Translations under genes and position numbers: made by a program
The notes under the pieces: generated by a model
The model's input: the letters and a program-made list of their open reading frames with translations, nothing else
Told to the model about the DNA's origin: nothing
The model's database searches: none
Origin: Streptomyces sp. AP-93
Lineage (GTDB): Bacteria; Actinomycetota; Actinomycetes; Streptomycetales; Streptomycetaceae
Length of the DNA: 64,000 nt
Assembly: GCF_022808175.1 (NCBI RefSeq)
Contig: NZ_JALGBX010000004.1
Span: 145,446 to 209,445, forward strand
Direction of reading: 5' to 3'
Shown here: positions 40,098 to 47,826 of the stretch, in pieces
How the letters are laid out: every line of letters starts with the position of its first letter
Position numbering within the stretch: the first letter of the stretch is position 1

Positions 40098-40601
40098 ATG
40101 AGTGACGAAGGACGTGAGCTGTACTCGGTCGGCGAGGTCGCCGAGCTGCTCGGGCTGCACGTGCGCACCGTCCGCAACTACGTGCGCGACGGCCGGCTGA
40201 AGGCCGTCCGGATCGGCAAGCAGTACCGGATCAGCCGGGCGGACTTCGAGGCCCTGACCAGCCTCCCCGACCCGGGCGCCAAGGATCCCTCCGCCGCCGG
40301 GGCGACGCCGCGGCGGCACCTGGAGGTGTCGAGCATCGTGCAGATCGACGCGATCGGCCCCGACGCGGCGAACCGGCTCGCGAACCTCGTCACGGCGAGC
40401 GCGCAGTCCCCGCGGGCGACCCCGGCCGCGCTGCGCGTCCAGACGGTCTACGACAGGGAGCGGGCCCGCATGAAGATCGTGATCCTCGGAGACGCCGCCA
40501 CCACCGCCGATCTGCTGCAGCTGGTCGACGGGGTGCTCGGCCCGGGCAACGGCATGGGGAACGACCTGGACCACGACGCGGAGCCGGTGCACCGTGGCTG
40601 A
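40098..40601 (+). CDS. Excisionase/BldC-type helix-turn-helix regulator with C-terminal domain
   Basis: DNA-binding protein of 167 residues. Residues 8-52 form an excisionase/MerR-like winged helix: YSVGEVAELLGLHVRTVRNYV, DGRLKAVRIGKQYRISRADFEAL. After a short Pro/Ala linker the C-terminal 90 residues (HLEVSSIVQIDAIGPDAANRL, TASAQSPRATPAALRVQTVY, RMKIVILGDAATTADLLQLVDGVL) form a separate small alpha-beta domain I do not recognise. Probably leaderless, with a -10 box eight bases ahead. Its stop overlaps the start of the DUF4180 gene by eight bases, so the pair is coupled. The role may be a ligand- or partner-controlled regulator with the DUF4180 protein as partner. Confidence 0.78.
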   Translation: MSDEGRELYSVGEVAELLGLHVRTVRNYVRDGRLKAVRIGKQYRISRADFEALTSLPDPGAKDPSAAGATPRRHLEVSSIVQIDAIGPDAANRLANLVTASAQSPRATPAALRVQTVYDRERARMKIVILGDAATTADLLQLVDGVLGPGNGMGNDLDHDAEPVHRG

Positions 40602-41004
40602 CCTCCTGGTGGAACACCACGGCGTTCCGGTCCTGGTCTGCGCCGCCGACGGACCGCCGGTCGCCACCGAGCAGGACGCGCTCGACCAGCTGATCGGCGG
40701 CGCCTTCTACCGGACCGACATCGTCGCCGTCCCGGTGGAGCGGCTGGACGCCGGATTCTTCGACCTGCGCACCGGGCTCGCCGGGGCGATCATGCAGAAG
40801 TTCGTGAACTACCGGGTCCGCCTGGTGGTCGTGGGCGACCTCTCGCGCCACCTGGGGGAGAGTTCGGCCCTGCGCGATCTCGTACGGGAGTCGAACGAGG
40901 GCCGCCACATCTGGTTCCTGCCCGATCTCGACGCCCTGGCCGCCCGGCTCGCCCCGGCCGGGGAGGCTCCTGATCGCGCATCCGCAAAACCGTCCGGCGG
41001 ATAA
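40594..41004 (+). CDS. DUF4180 family protein
   Basis: Small cytoplasmic protein of 136 residues matching DUF4180, a family without assigned function. Features: VPVLVCAADGPPVATEQDALDQLIGGAFY, VAVPVERLDAGFFDLRTGLAGAIMQKFVNYRVRLVVVGDLS and the typical SNEGRHIWFLPDLDALAARL ending. The pattern of a short beta-alpha protein with a phosphate-loop-like ATEQDA and a conserved FFDLRTG segment resembles STAS-like partner proteins, but that is only suggestive. GTG start overlaps the upstream HTH gene by eight bases. Such HTH-DUF4180 pairs suggest a regulator and its modulator. Confidence 0.8.
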   Translation: MADLLVEHHGVPVLVCAADGPPVATEQDALDQLIGGAFYRTDIVAVPVERLDAGFFDLRTGLAGAIMQKFVNYRVRLVVVGDLSRHLGESSALRDLVRESNEGRHIWFLPDLDALAARLAPAGEAPDRASAKPSGG

Positions 41005-41012
41005 GCGTTATC
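41000..41012. promoter_or_regulatory. GATAAGCGTTATC palindrome before the sigma-CAP gene
   Basis: Perfect 5+5 inverted repeat with a CG-centred core. It spans the DUF4180 stop codon and lies 69 bp upstream of the sigma factor gene. AT-rich for this genome, so a possible operator. Confidence 0.4.
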
Positions 41013-41080
41013 AAAGTCCCCCTCGACGGTCTCCCAGGTATTGGGCATCATCGAGCGCCGGTACGGACAGGGACTTTTCT

Positions 41081-42781
41081 ATGAGCACTCAGCACACGGC
41101 AGCGCTGGTCGCCGCGGCCCGCGCGGGCGATCCCCGCGCTCAGGACGACCTGGTCAGCGCCTATCTGCCGCTGGTCTACAACATCGTCGGGCGAGCCCTG
41201 AACGGCTCCGTCGACGTGGACGACGTGGTCCAGGACACGATGCTGCGGGCACTCGACGGGCTGGGCGGCCTGCGCGACGACCACAGCTTCCGGTCCTGGC
41301 TGGTGGCGATCGCCATGAACCGGGTGCGCGCCCACTGGCAGGCCCGCCGGAGCGCCCCCGGCGAGAGCGGACTGGAAGCGGCCTGGGAGCTCGCCGATCC
41401 CGGTGCGGACTTCGTGGACCTGACCGTCGTACGGCTCCAGCTGGAGGGCCAGCGCCGCGAGACGGCCCGTGCCACGCGCTGGCTGGAGCCCGACGACCGG
41501 GCGCTGCTGTCGCTGTGGTGGCTGGAGTGCGCCGGGGAGCTGACCCGCGCGGAGATGGCGCACGCGCTGGAACTGTCCGCGCAGCACACGGCGGTACGGG
41601 TCCAGCGGATGAAGGCCCAGCTGGAGGCGGCCCGCGTGGTGGAGCGGGCGCTGGGCGCCCAGCCGCCCTGCGAGGACCTGCGGGTGGTGGTGGCGAGCTG
41701 GGACGGCCTGCCCTCCGCGCTGTGGCGCAAGCGCATAGCCCGGCACGCCCGCGCGTGCCTGCGGTGCGGCGGGCTGTGGAACGGCCTGGTCCCGGCCGAA
41801 GGACTGCTGGCCGGGCTGGCGCTGCTGCCGGTTTCGGCGGCGCTGCTCGCGGGCGTACGGGCGGCCACGGACCCCGGCTTCACCTCCGCGGGCCTGGCCA
41901 CCACCGCTTCGGCGTACGACGCGGGCGGCTCCTTCGCCCCGGGCGCCGGCCCCTCCGACGCGGGCGGCTCCTTCGCCCCGGGCGCCGGCCCCTCCGACGG
42001 CGGCGGGGCGCAGTTCGCACCGGCGGGCGTCCCCGGGGACGGGCGCGCCTCGCTGCGCAGGCAGCGGCGCACCCGCGGCCGGCGCCGGGTGATCGGCGGC
42101 GCGGTGCTCGCCGCCTGTGTCGTGGGAGGCGGGGTGACCTACCTCGCCACCCGGCCCGACGCCGCCTCCCCCGAGGCGCCCGCGGCGGCGCTCGTGGCTC
42201 CGGAGTCGGGGACCGCGCTGCCCCCGGAGCCGGCCTCCCCCACCCCGAGCCCCTCGGCGTCCGCCTCCGCGACGGCCTCGCCGAGCCTGAGCCCGAGCCC
42301 GACTCCGAGCCCGACTCCGAAGCCGACCCCCACGCCCACCCCGAAGCCGAGCCCGAAGTCCACCCCGCCGAAGAGCCCCGCTCCGGCCCCGCCGGGCGGC
42401 AGCACCGTCTCCCAGGTGATATCCCTGGTCAACTCCGAGCGCGCGAAGGCCGGCTGCGGGCCGCTCAAGGACGACGCGAAGCTGCGTACGGCCGCCCAGG
42501 GCCACTCCGACGACATGGCGCGGCGGGACTTCTTCTCGCACACCAACCCGGACGGCGCGGACCCGGGCCGACGGACCACCGCCGCCGGGTACCGCTGGTC
42601 CACCTACGGGGAGAACATCGCGAAGGGGCAGCGGACCGCGGTCTCCGTCATGGATTCCTGGATGAACAGCCAGGGCCACCGCGAAAACATCCTCAACTGC
42701 GCCTTCAAGGACATCGGCGTGGGCATCCACCAGGGCGACGGCGGCCCGTGGTGGACGCAGAACTTCGGTGCCCGGATGTGA
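41081..42781 (+). CDS. ECF-type sigma factor fused to zinc finger, TM helix and extracellular CAP/SCP domain
   Basis: Single polypeptide of 566 residues with four parts. (1) Residues 20-90 sigma region 2 (DDLVSAYLPLVYNIVGRAL, DVDDVVQDTMLRALDGL, FRSWLVAIAMNRVRAHW). (2) Residues 135-190 sigma region 4 (LEPDDRALLSLWWLE, TRAEMAHALELSAQHTAVRV). (3) An anti-sigma-like zinc finger His222-x3-Cys226-x2-Cys229, with Cys197 upstream. (4) A TM helix at 337-356, then a Pro/Ser/Thr/Lys linker and a CAP/SCP domain from about 440 (QVISLVNSERAKAGCGPL, AAQGHSDDMARRDFFSHTNPDG, YGENIAKGQ, MNSQGHRENILN, VGIHQGDGGPWWTQNFG). The topology puts sigma inside and CAP outside, so it could be a one-component membrane sigma factor released by a surface signal. 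No separate anti-sigma gene is adjacent. ATG start; no strong ribosome-binding site. Confidence 0.88.
   Translation: MSTQHTAALVAAARAGDPRAQDDLVSAYLPLVYNIVGRALNGSVDVDDVVQDTMLRALDGLGGLRDDHSFRSWLVAIAMNRVRAHWQARRSAPGESGLEAAWELADPGADFVDLTVVRLQLEGQRRETARATRWLEPDDRALLSLWWLECAGELTRAEMAHALELSAQHTAVRVQRMKAQLEAARVVERALGAQPPCEDLRVVVASWDGLPSALWRKRIARHARACLRCGGLWNGLVPAEGLLAGLALLPVSAALLAGVRAATDPGFTSAGLATTASAYDAGGSFAPGAGPSDAGGSFAPGAGPSDGGGAQFAPAGVPGDGRASLRRQRRTRGRRRVIGGAVLAACVVGGGVTYLATRPDAASPEAPAAALVAPESGTALPPEPASPTPSPSASASATASPSLSPSPTPSPTPKPTPTPTPKPSPKSTPPKSPAPAPPGGSTVSQVISLVNSERAKAGCGPLKDDAKLRTAAQGHSDDMARRDFFSHTNPDGADPGRRTTAAGYRWSTYGENIAKGQRTAVSVMDSWMNSQGHRENILNCAFKDIGVGIHQGDGGPWWTQNFGARM
41921..41998. repeat. 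39-bp tandem duplication in the sigma-CAP gene
   Basis: Two perfect 39-bp copies (41921-41959 and 41960-41998), in frame, each encoding AGGSFAPGAGPSD. They lie in the linker between the zinc finger and the TM helix, so copy number changes linker length. Confidence 0.93.
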
Positions 42782-42945
42782 CCCTCCCGGCCCGGTCCCC
42801 GGGCCCGGTCCGCCCGCCCTCCCCGTCGGCCCTCTGCCCCGGTCCCCTGCCCCGGCGCGCTCCGCCGCACCCCGTCGGTGCGATCTCCCCGCAATGATTC
42901 AAACTGAGGGCAAGATAGGAGCTGGAAGCAAACCGGCAGATCACG
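42782..42945. other. Intergenic region before the helicase
   Basis: About 165 bp. Its first part is a C/G-rich stretch with the inverted repeat GGCCCGGTCCCCGGGCCCGG, a possible terminator of the sigma-CAP gene. Its second part is relatively AT-rich (ATGATTCAAACTGAGGGCAAGATAGGAG) and probably holds the helicase promoter. No gene seen. Confidence 0.4.
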
Positions 42946-45495
42946 GTGGAGGTGGGGCGCATCAGCAGGCAGAAACTCCGTCCGCACCAGCGCGAGGCCG
43001 TCGACGCCGCCGTGCGTGCGCTGGAACTGCCCGCCGGGCGCAGGGTCGCACGGACCGGGCTCCGTACGCAGGTCATCATGGCAACGGGCTCCGGCAAGTC
43101 GCTGGTGGCCGTGCACACGGCCGAGGAACTGCGGGCCGGCCGCGTCCTGGTGCTGGTGCCCTCCCTGGACCTCCTCGTGCAGACCGCGGCCGCCTGGCGG
43201 GAGGGCGGCCGGACCGGCCGCGCCTTCGCCGTGTGCTCGCTGCGCGGCGAGGACGCGGGGGTGCCCACCACCACCGACCCGGCCGAACTGGCCGGCTGGG
43301 CGGGCCCGCCCGTCGACCGGGTCACGGTGTACGCCACGTACGCCTCGCTGGGCCTCGGCACCATCGAACGCGCGCACCGCGGGGGGCTGCCCGGCTGGGA
43401 CCTGATCGTGGTCGACGAGGCGCACCGCACCTCGGGACGGATCGGCAAGCCCTGGGCGGTGGTGCACGACAACCTCCGGATCCCCTCGGTCCGCAGGCTG
43501 TACATGACGGCCACGCCCCGGGTCTGGCAGTCCCCCGAGGATTCCGCGTCCGCCGGGAGCTACGAACCCGCCGGGGGAACCGGCCGGCTGGAAGCGGTGC
43601 GCGGCCGGGGCGACCTGGTGGCCTCCATGGAGGACGATGCGGACGGGCCGTTCGGCGCGCGCTGCTACACCCTGACCCTCTCGGAGGCCGTCGACCGGGG
43701 CATCTGCGCGCCCTACCGGGTGGTCTGCGTGGACGTCAGCGATCCGGAGTTCCAGGCGGCCGTACTGCTCGGGCCGGACGGACGCTCCGACGCCGTGCGC
43801 GGGGTCCGGCTCGCGGCGCTCCAGACGGCGCTGGTGACGGCGGCCGTGCGGCAGGGGTTCCGGCGCACCCTCGTCTTCCACCACCTGACCAGGGAGGCCG
43901 AGGCCTTCGCCGCCGGGCTGCCGGCGGTGGCCGCCCGGCTGCGCGCCACGAGCTGGGCCCCGCGGCCGGTGTACCCCCGTACCGTCTGGGCGGACTGGCT
44001 GTGCGGGCAGCACACGGCGGCGCACCGGCGCCGGGTGCTGGGCGCCTTCGCGGACGACCGGGTCGCGGACAAGGCCTTCCTGGGCAGCGTCCGGGTGCTG
44101 GGCGAGGGCGTGGACACCAAGGAGTGCGACTCGGTCTTCTGGGCCGACGTACGGGGTTCCATGCCCGACCTGGTCCAGGCCGTCGGCCGGGCGCTGCGCA
44201 TCCGGCCCGGGGAGGGCAAGGTCGCCTCCCTCGTGGTGCCGGTGCTGCTGGGGCCCGGCGAGTCCCCCGAGACGATGCTGACCTCACGGGCGTACGGGGA
44301 CCTCGCGCGGCTGCTCGAGGCGCTACGGGCCCACGACACCCGGCTCGTCGAGGCCCTGGCGCAGCCCCAGGCCCCGAGCCGGCGCGCGGCCGCGGGCACG
44401 GGCGGCGCGGAGTCCGTGGGCGGTTCCGGTCTGCGCGGCGGCGCGCAGTCCCTGCTGAGCTTCTCCACCCCCCGCGACCCGGCGCTGCTGGCGGCCTTCG
44501 TCCGGCTGCGCGTCCTGCACCCGGAGCACGAGCACTGGCGGCGCGGGGTGGAGGCAGCCCGGATCTACGCCGGGATCGCCGGGGACCTCAAGGTTCCGTT
44601 CGCGTTCAAGGTGCCCTCGGCCGGTGGAGCCCCCGGGGCGGGCGCGGCCGGTGAGGGGGCCGGCGAGGCCGCCGGTGAGGCCCTCGGCGCCGGGGCTCCG
44701 TGGCCGCCGGGGCTGGCCCGGTTCCCGCTCGGTCAGTGGATCGCCGATGCCCGGCGCACGTACCGCCGCGGGGCGCTCGGCCGACAGCGGGTGGCGCAGC
44801 TCGACGAACTGGGCATGGTGTGGAGCCACTTCGACGTGGCCTTCGAGGAGGGGCTGGCGGCGGCGAGCGGCTGGGCGGCCGAACACGGCCACCTGCTGCC
44901 TCCGGTGGACGCCACCTGGCGCGGCGCCCCGGTCGGGGTCTGGGTCAAGAACCAGCGGGCGGCGGCCCGCCGGGAGGGCCCCGGAGCCCTGTCACAGGAG
45001 CGCCGGGAGGCCCTGGAGGCCATCGACGCGTCCTGGTGTCCGGCCTGGGACATCTCCTGGCAGCGGGCCTTCCACCTGACCCGGGTTCACCTGGACGCGG
45101 GCGGCCGGCTCCCGGCGCGCCCCGGGGAGGCCGTCGTCCAGGGCGAGGACCTCGGCGTGTGGCTGCGCGGCCAGCGCGCTTCCTGGGAGCGCCTCGCATG
45201 GGCCCAGCGCTGGCTGCTGGAGCACACCCTCGGGGTGACCCCCGCCGAGGGCGCGGACCGGCCGAAGCCCCGGGTCGCCCACGCGGACGCGTGGGCGGCG
45301 CACCTGGAGGCGGCCCGGCGGTTCCACGACCGCGAGCGGCACCTGCGGGTGCCCCGTACGCACGTGGAACGGGTCGGCGACCGGGACCTGCGCCTCGGTT
45401 CCTGGATCGCCAACCAGCGCTCCCGCGCCGCGACCCTCACTCCGGAGCGGACGGCCGCGCTGACGGAGCTGGGGATGCGCTGGCCGGCGTCCTGA
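42946..45495 (+). CDS. SF2 DEAD/DEAH-box helicase with C-terminal helicase-associated repeats
   Basis: Superfamily 2 helicase/ATPase of 849 residues. Motif Q-like LRPHQREAVDAA, Walker A MATGSGKS near residue 45, motif II VVDEAHR, motif III MTATPR, and the second RecA domain with TLVFHHLTREAEAF, FLGSVRVLGEGVDTKECDSVFW and motif VI VQAVGRALRI. From about residue 520 there are three to four helicase-associated (HA) repeats (HEHWRRGVEAARIYAG, FEEGLAAASGWAAEHGHLLPP, WRGAPVGVWVKNQRAAARR, HLEAARRFHDRERHLRVPR, LGSWIANQRSRAATL), a module common in actinobacterial and plasmid helicases that probably binds nucleic acid. GTG at 42946 is used; GTG at 42952 is possible. No nuclease or methylase neighbour marks it as a restriction or defence system. 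Confidence 0.88.
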   Translation: MEVGRISRQKLRPHQREAVDAAVRALELPAGRRVARTGLRTQVIMATGSGKSLVAVHTAEELRAGRVLVLVPSLDLLVQTAAAWREGGRTGRAFAVCSLRGEDAGVPTTTDPAELAGWAGPPVDRVTVYATYASLGLGTIERAHRGGLPGWDLIVVDEAHRTSGRIGKPWAVVHDNLRIPSVRRLYMTATPRVWQSPEDSASAGSYEPAGGTGRLEAVRGRGDLVASMEDDADGPFGARCYTLTLSEAVDRGICAPYRVVCVDVSDPEFQAAVLLGPDGRSDAVRGVRLAALQTALVTAAVRQGFRRTLVFHHLTREAEAFAAGLPAVAARLRATSWAPRPVYPRTVWADWLCGQHTAAHRRRVLGAFADDRVADKAFLGSVRVLGEGVDTKECDSVFWADVRGSMPDLVQAVGRALRIRPGEGKVASLVVPVLLGPGESPETMLTSRAYGDLARLLEALRAHDTRLVEALAQPQAPSRRAAAGTGGAESVGGSGLRGGAQSLLSFSTPRDPALLAAFVRLRVLHPEHEHWRRGVEAARIYAGIAGDLKVPFAFKVPSAGGAPGAGAAGEGAGEAAGEALGAGAPWPPGLARFPLGQWIADARRTYRRGALGRQRVAQLDELGMVWSHFDVAFEEGLAAASGWAAEHGHLLPPVDATWRGAPVGVWVKNQRAAARREGPGALSQERREALEAIDASWCPAWDISWQRAFHLTRVHLDAGGRLPARPGEAVVQGEDLGVWLRGQRASWERLAWAQRWLLEHTLGVTPAEGADRPKPRVAHADAWAAHLEAARRFHDRERHLRVPRTHVERVGDRDLRLGSWIANQRSRAATLTPERTAALTELGMRWPAS

Positions 45496-45561
45496 GCGCC
45501 GGACCCGCCCGCGGGCGGCGCGGACCCACCCGCCCGGGCGGGCCCGGGCCCGGGCGCCGCG

Positions 45562-46953
45562 TCAGTGGTGGAAGCCGGACCGCGGCGCGGCCGCGGGCAC
45601 GGGCTGCGGATGCGCGATCAGGTGTTCCACGGCGAGGCGCAGGTCGGAGACGAGCAGCGCGATCTGGTCCCGGGTCACCCCGTGCCGGATCAGGACCCGC
45701 TGGATGACCGTGTCGTCGCGCTCGGCGGGCAGCGGGTACGAGGGCACCTGCCAGCCGCGCATCCGCAGCCGGTCGGAGAGGTCGTAGAGGGTGAAGCCCG
45801 CGCCCTGCGGGTCGGTGAGGCGGTAGGAGACGGCGGGCAGCGCGCCCTGGCCGTCGTAGAGCAGGGTGAAGGGGCCGATGGTCTCGATCTCGCGGGCCAG
45901 GTACTGGGCGGTGTCGGCGCAGGCCTGCTGGACCCGGCGGTAGCCGCCCCGGCCCAGGCGCAGGAAGAGGTAGTACTGGGCGATGATCTCGCCGCCCGGC
46001 CGGGAGAAGTTGAGGGCGAAGGTGGGCATGTCCCCGCCGAGGTAGTCCACGGAGAAGACGAGGTCGGCCGGGAGCAGGTCGGCGGTGCGCCAGACGATCC
46101 AGCCGACGCCCAGCGGGGCGAGACCGTACTTGTGCCCGGAGGTGTTGACGGAGGCCACGCGCGGCAGCCGGAAGTCCCAGACCACGTCGGGGTGGAGGAA
46201 GGGGGCCACGAAGCCGCCGCTGGCGGCGTCCACGTGGATCGGCACGTCCCAGCCGTGCTCGGCCTGGATGCGGTCGAGTTCGGCGGCGATCTCGGCGACG
46301 GGCTCGTAGACGCAGGTGTAGGTGACGCCGAGGATGGCGACGACGCCGATGGTGTTCTCGTCGACGTGGGCGGCGAGCTGACCGGGGCGCAGGCCGGTGG
46401 CTCCGGGCTCCAGCGGAACCTGGCGGAGCTCGACGTCGAAGTACCGGGCGAACTTCTCCCAGCAGACCTGCACCGGCCCGCACACCAGGTTCGGCCTGTC
46501 GGTGGGCAGTCCGGCGGCGCGGCGGCGCTCGCGCCAGCGCCACTTGAGGGCGAGGCCGCCGAGCATGGCGGCCTCGCTGGATCCGGTGGTGGAGCAGCCG
46601 GTGCCGGTGGTGCCGGCGGGGGCGTTCCACAGGTCGGCCAGGATGTTGACGCAGCGGGACTCGATCTCGGCGGTCTGCGGGTACTCGTCCTTGTCGATCA
46701 TGTTCTTGTCGAGGCACTCGTTCATCAGCCGGTGGACCCCGTCGTCCGACCAGGTGGTGCAGAAGGTCGCCAGGTTCTGGGCGGCGTTGCCGTCGAGGAG
46801 CAGCTCGTTGTGGAGGAGCTGGTAGACCACCTCGGTGGGCGAGTGGTCTTCGGGCATCCGGTACTTGGGGAGGATCTCGCCGCTGAGGGCGGACGCGAAC
46901 ACGTCCGTCTCGGCGTCGCGGGCACGCGGGTCCTTCGTCTCGTGGAGAGCCAT
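45562..46953 (-). CDS. gadB: Glutamate decarboxylase (PLP-dependent)
   Basis: Cytoplasmic PLP enzyme of 463 residues converting L-glutamate to GABA, consuming a proton. The length equals that of typical GadB/GadA. Landmarks: LNECLDKNMIDKDEYPQT, the PLP pocket TTGSSEAAMLGGLALKW, HVDAASGGFVAPF with the PLP-ring Asp, and NTSGHKYGLAPLGVGW with the Schiff-base Lys, followed by FSRPGGEIIAQYY. The ATG at 46953 has no ribosome-binding site, but a TATAGT box seven bases upstream implies a leaderless mRNA. No GABA antiporter is adjacent, so the role may be metabolism (GABA shunt) and not export-coupled acid resistance. Confidence 0.94.
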   Translation of the reverse strand: MALHETKDPRARDAETDVFASALSGEILPKYRMPEDHSPTEVVYQLLHNELLLDGNAAQNLATFCTTWSDDGVHRLMNECLDKNMIDKDEYPQTAEIESRCVNILADLWNAPAGTTGTGCSTTGSSEAAMLGGLALKWRWRERRRAAGLPTDRPNLVCGPVQVCWEKFARYFDVELRQVPLEPGATGLRPGQLAAHVDENTIGVVAILGVTYTCVYEPVAEIAAELDRIQAEHGWDVPIHVDAASGGFVAPFLHPDVVWDFRLPRVASVNTSGHKYGLAPLGVGWIVWRTADLLPADLVFSVDYLGGDMPTFALNFSRPGGEIIAQYYLFLRLGRGGYRRVQQACADTAQYLAREIETIGPFTLLYDGQGALPAVSYRLTDPQGAGFTLYDLSDRLRMRGWQVPSYPLPAERDDTVIQRVLIRHGVTRDQIALLVSDLRLAVEHLIAHPQPVPAAAPRSGFHH

Positions 46954-46959
46954 ATCGGG

Positions 46960-46965
46960 ACTATA
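46960..46965 (-). promoter_or_regulatory. -10 box for leaderless gadB transcript
   Basis: On the minus strand TATAGT lies seven bases before the gadB ATG, with no Shine-Dalgarno between. This spacing puts the transcription start at or next to the A of ATG. Confidence 0.6.
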
Positions 46966-46990
46966 ACGGGATGGAACAGGACAGATCACC

Positions 46991-47222
46991 CTGAAGCCGA
47001 CTTCAGGGAGGTCCGCGACGGCGGCGCCGGGGTCCCGGAGGCCGACCGGGAACGGATCTTCACCCGTTCCACCCGGCTCGACGCCTCGCGCAGCCGGGAC
47101 GCGGGCGGGACCGGGCTCGGGCTCGGGCTCGGGCTGGCCATCGCGCGGGACATCGCAGCGGCGCACGGTGGCACGCTGAGCGCCGGACCGGGCGGTTCCG
47201 GCTGCGGCTTCCAGCCGACTCT
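46991..47222 (+). pseudogene. Histidine kinase C-terminal remnant
   Basis: The plus-strand translation gives VRDGGAGVPEADRERIFTR, then RLDASRSRDAGGTGLGLG and LAIARDIAAAHGGTLSAGPG. These are the G1/F and G2 boxes and last strand of a HisKA/HATPase_c sensor kinase. No kinase N-terminus, H-box or N-box is present upstream. The G2 box is expanded by extra GGGCTC units (GLGLGLGLA where GLGLA is normal). Two residues that should be acidic and bulky in G1 and near the end are altered. A dead 3' scrap. Confidence 0.8.
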
Positions 47223-47294
47223 GCGGTGTGATCCCTTCCATACCCACCCCGCGCGACCGCAGGATTTCCCGTCAGTTAATCTTTTTCTCACAGG

Positions 47295-47335
47295 TCTTCC
47301 CGTCCGGGCCGCTGGAGTCAGTCCGGACGGGAAGA
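47295..47335. promoter_or_regulatory. Palindrome upstream of melC1 (1)
   Basis: Inverted repeat TCTTCCCGTCCGG (47295-47307) and CCGGACGGGAAGA (47323-47335), 15-base loop. It is about 90 bp before melC1: either a terminator of an upstream transcript or part of mel regulation. Confidence 0.55.
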
Positions 47336-47359
47336 TCATCCAAAGAGTTCGACCTGCCA

Positions 47360-47383
47360 GTTATCCGCGCATGTCCGGATAAC
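47360..47383. promoter_or_regulatory. Palindrome upstream of melC1 (2)
   Basis: GTTATCCG (47360-47367) and CGGATAAC (47376-47383) around an eight-base centre, 39 bp before the melC1 ATG. Its position overlaps the probable promoter, so a regulator-binding site is plausible. Confidence 0.55.
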
Positions 47384-47421
47384 GGCCCTGTGTTCTCCGC
47401 ACCCTGATACCTCTTCGGGGC

Positions 47422-47826
47422 ATGAACAAGATCACCCGCCGTCAGGCCTTAGGCACCACCGCCGGCGCACTCACCGTCCTCGGCCTCGCCGGCGCCACCG
47501 CGCACGCGGCCGTCACCCGATCCCGTTCCGCCGCACCCGCCACCCCCGCGGGCACCGTCGACGAGGTCTACCAGGGCCGCCGCATACGGATAGTCCCCGC
47601 CTCGGGCGGCACGGGCGACCACGGCGGCCACCACGGCGGCCACCAGTCCCCCGGTCAGCCGACCGTCCTCATAGACGGCCGTGAACTGCACGTGATGCGG
47701 AACGCCGACGGCAGCTGGATCAGCGTCGTCAACCATTACGAGACCTTCTCCGGCCCGCTCCCGCTCGCCCGCGCCGCCGTGCGCGAGCTGCAGGGCGCCT
47801 CCCTCGTCCCGATGGGCGGCATGTGA
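47422..47826 (+). CDS. melC1: Tyrosinase copper chaperone/co-factor protein MelC1
   Basis: Tat-exported chaperone of 134 residues that delivers copper to, and escorts, apotyrosinase MelC2. The N-terminus has [26 protein letters not shown], with twin Arg and a cleavage site. The His-rich segment [11 protein letters not shown] (about residues 65-75) is suited to copper binding. The C-terminal half, [38 protein letters not shown], matches MelC1. The stop overlaps the melC2 ATG (TGATG), the standard coupled arrangement of melC operons. It gives melanin production together with melC2. Confidence 0.95.
   Translation: MNKITRRQALGTTAGALTVLGLAGATAHAAVTRSRSAAPATPAGTVDEVYQGRRIRIVPASGGTGDHGGHHGGHQSPGQPTVLIDGRELHVMRNADGSWISVVNHYETFSGPLPLARAAVRELQGASLVPMGGM

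Noticed and set aside
41048..42897. Open frames antisense and in shifted frames across the sigma-CAP gene
   Set aside because: They are Arg/Ala/Gly-rich readings of the same GC-biased codons. Only the 41081 frame gives sigma, zinc-finger and CAP motifs.
42946..45495. Assigning the helicase to a BREX, Pgl or restriction system
   Set aside because: None of the partner genes of those systems is within 10 kb.
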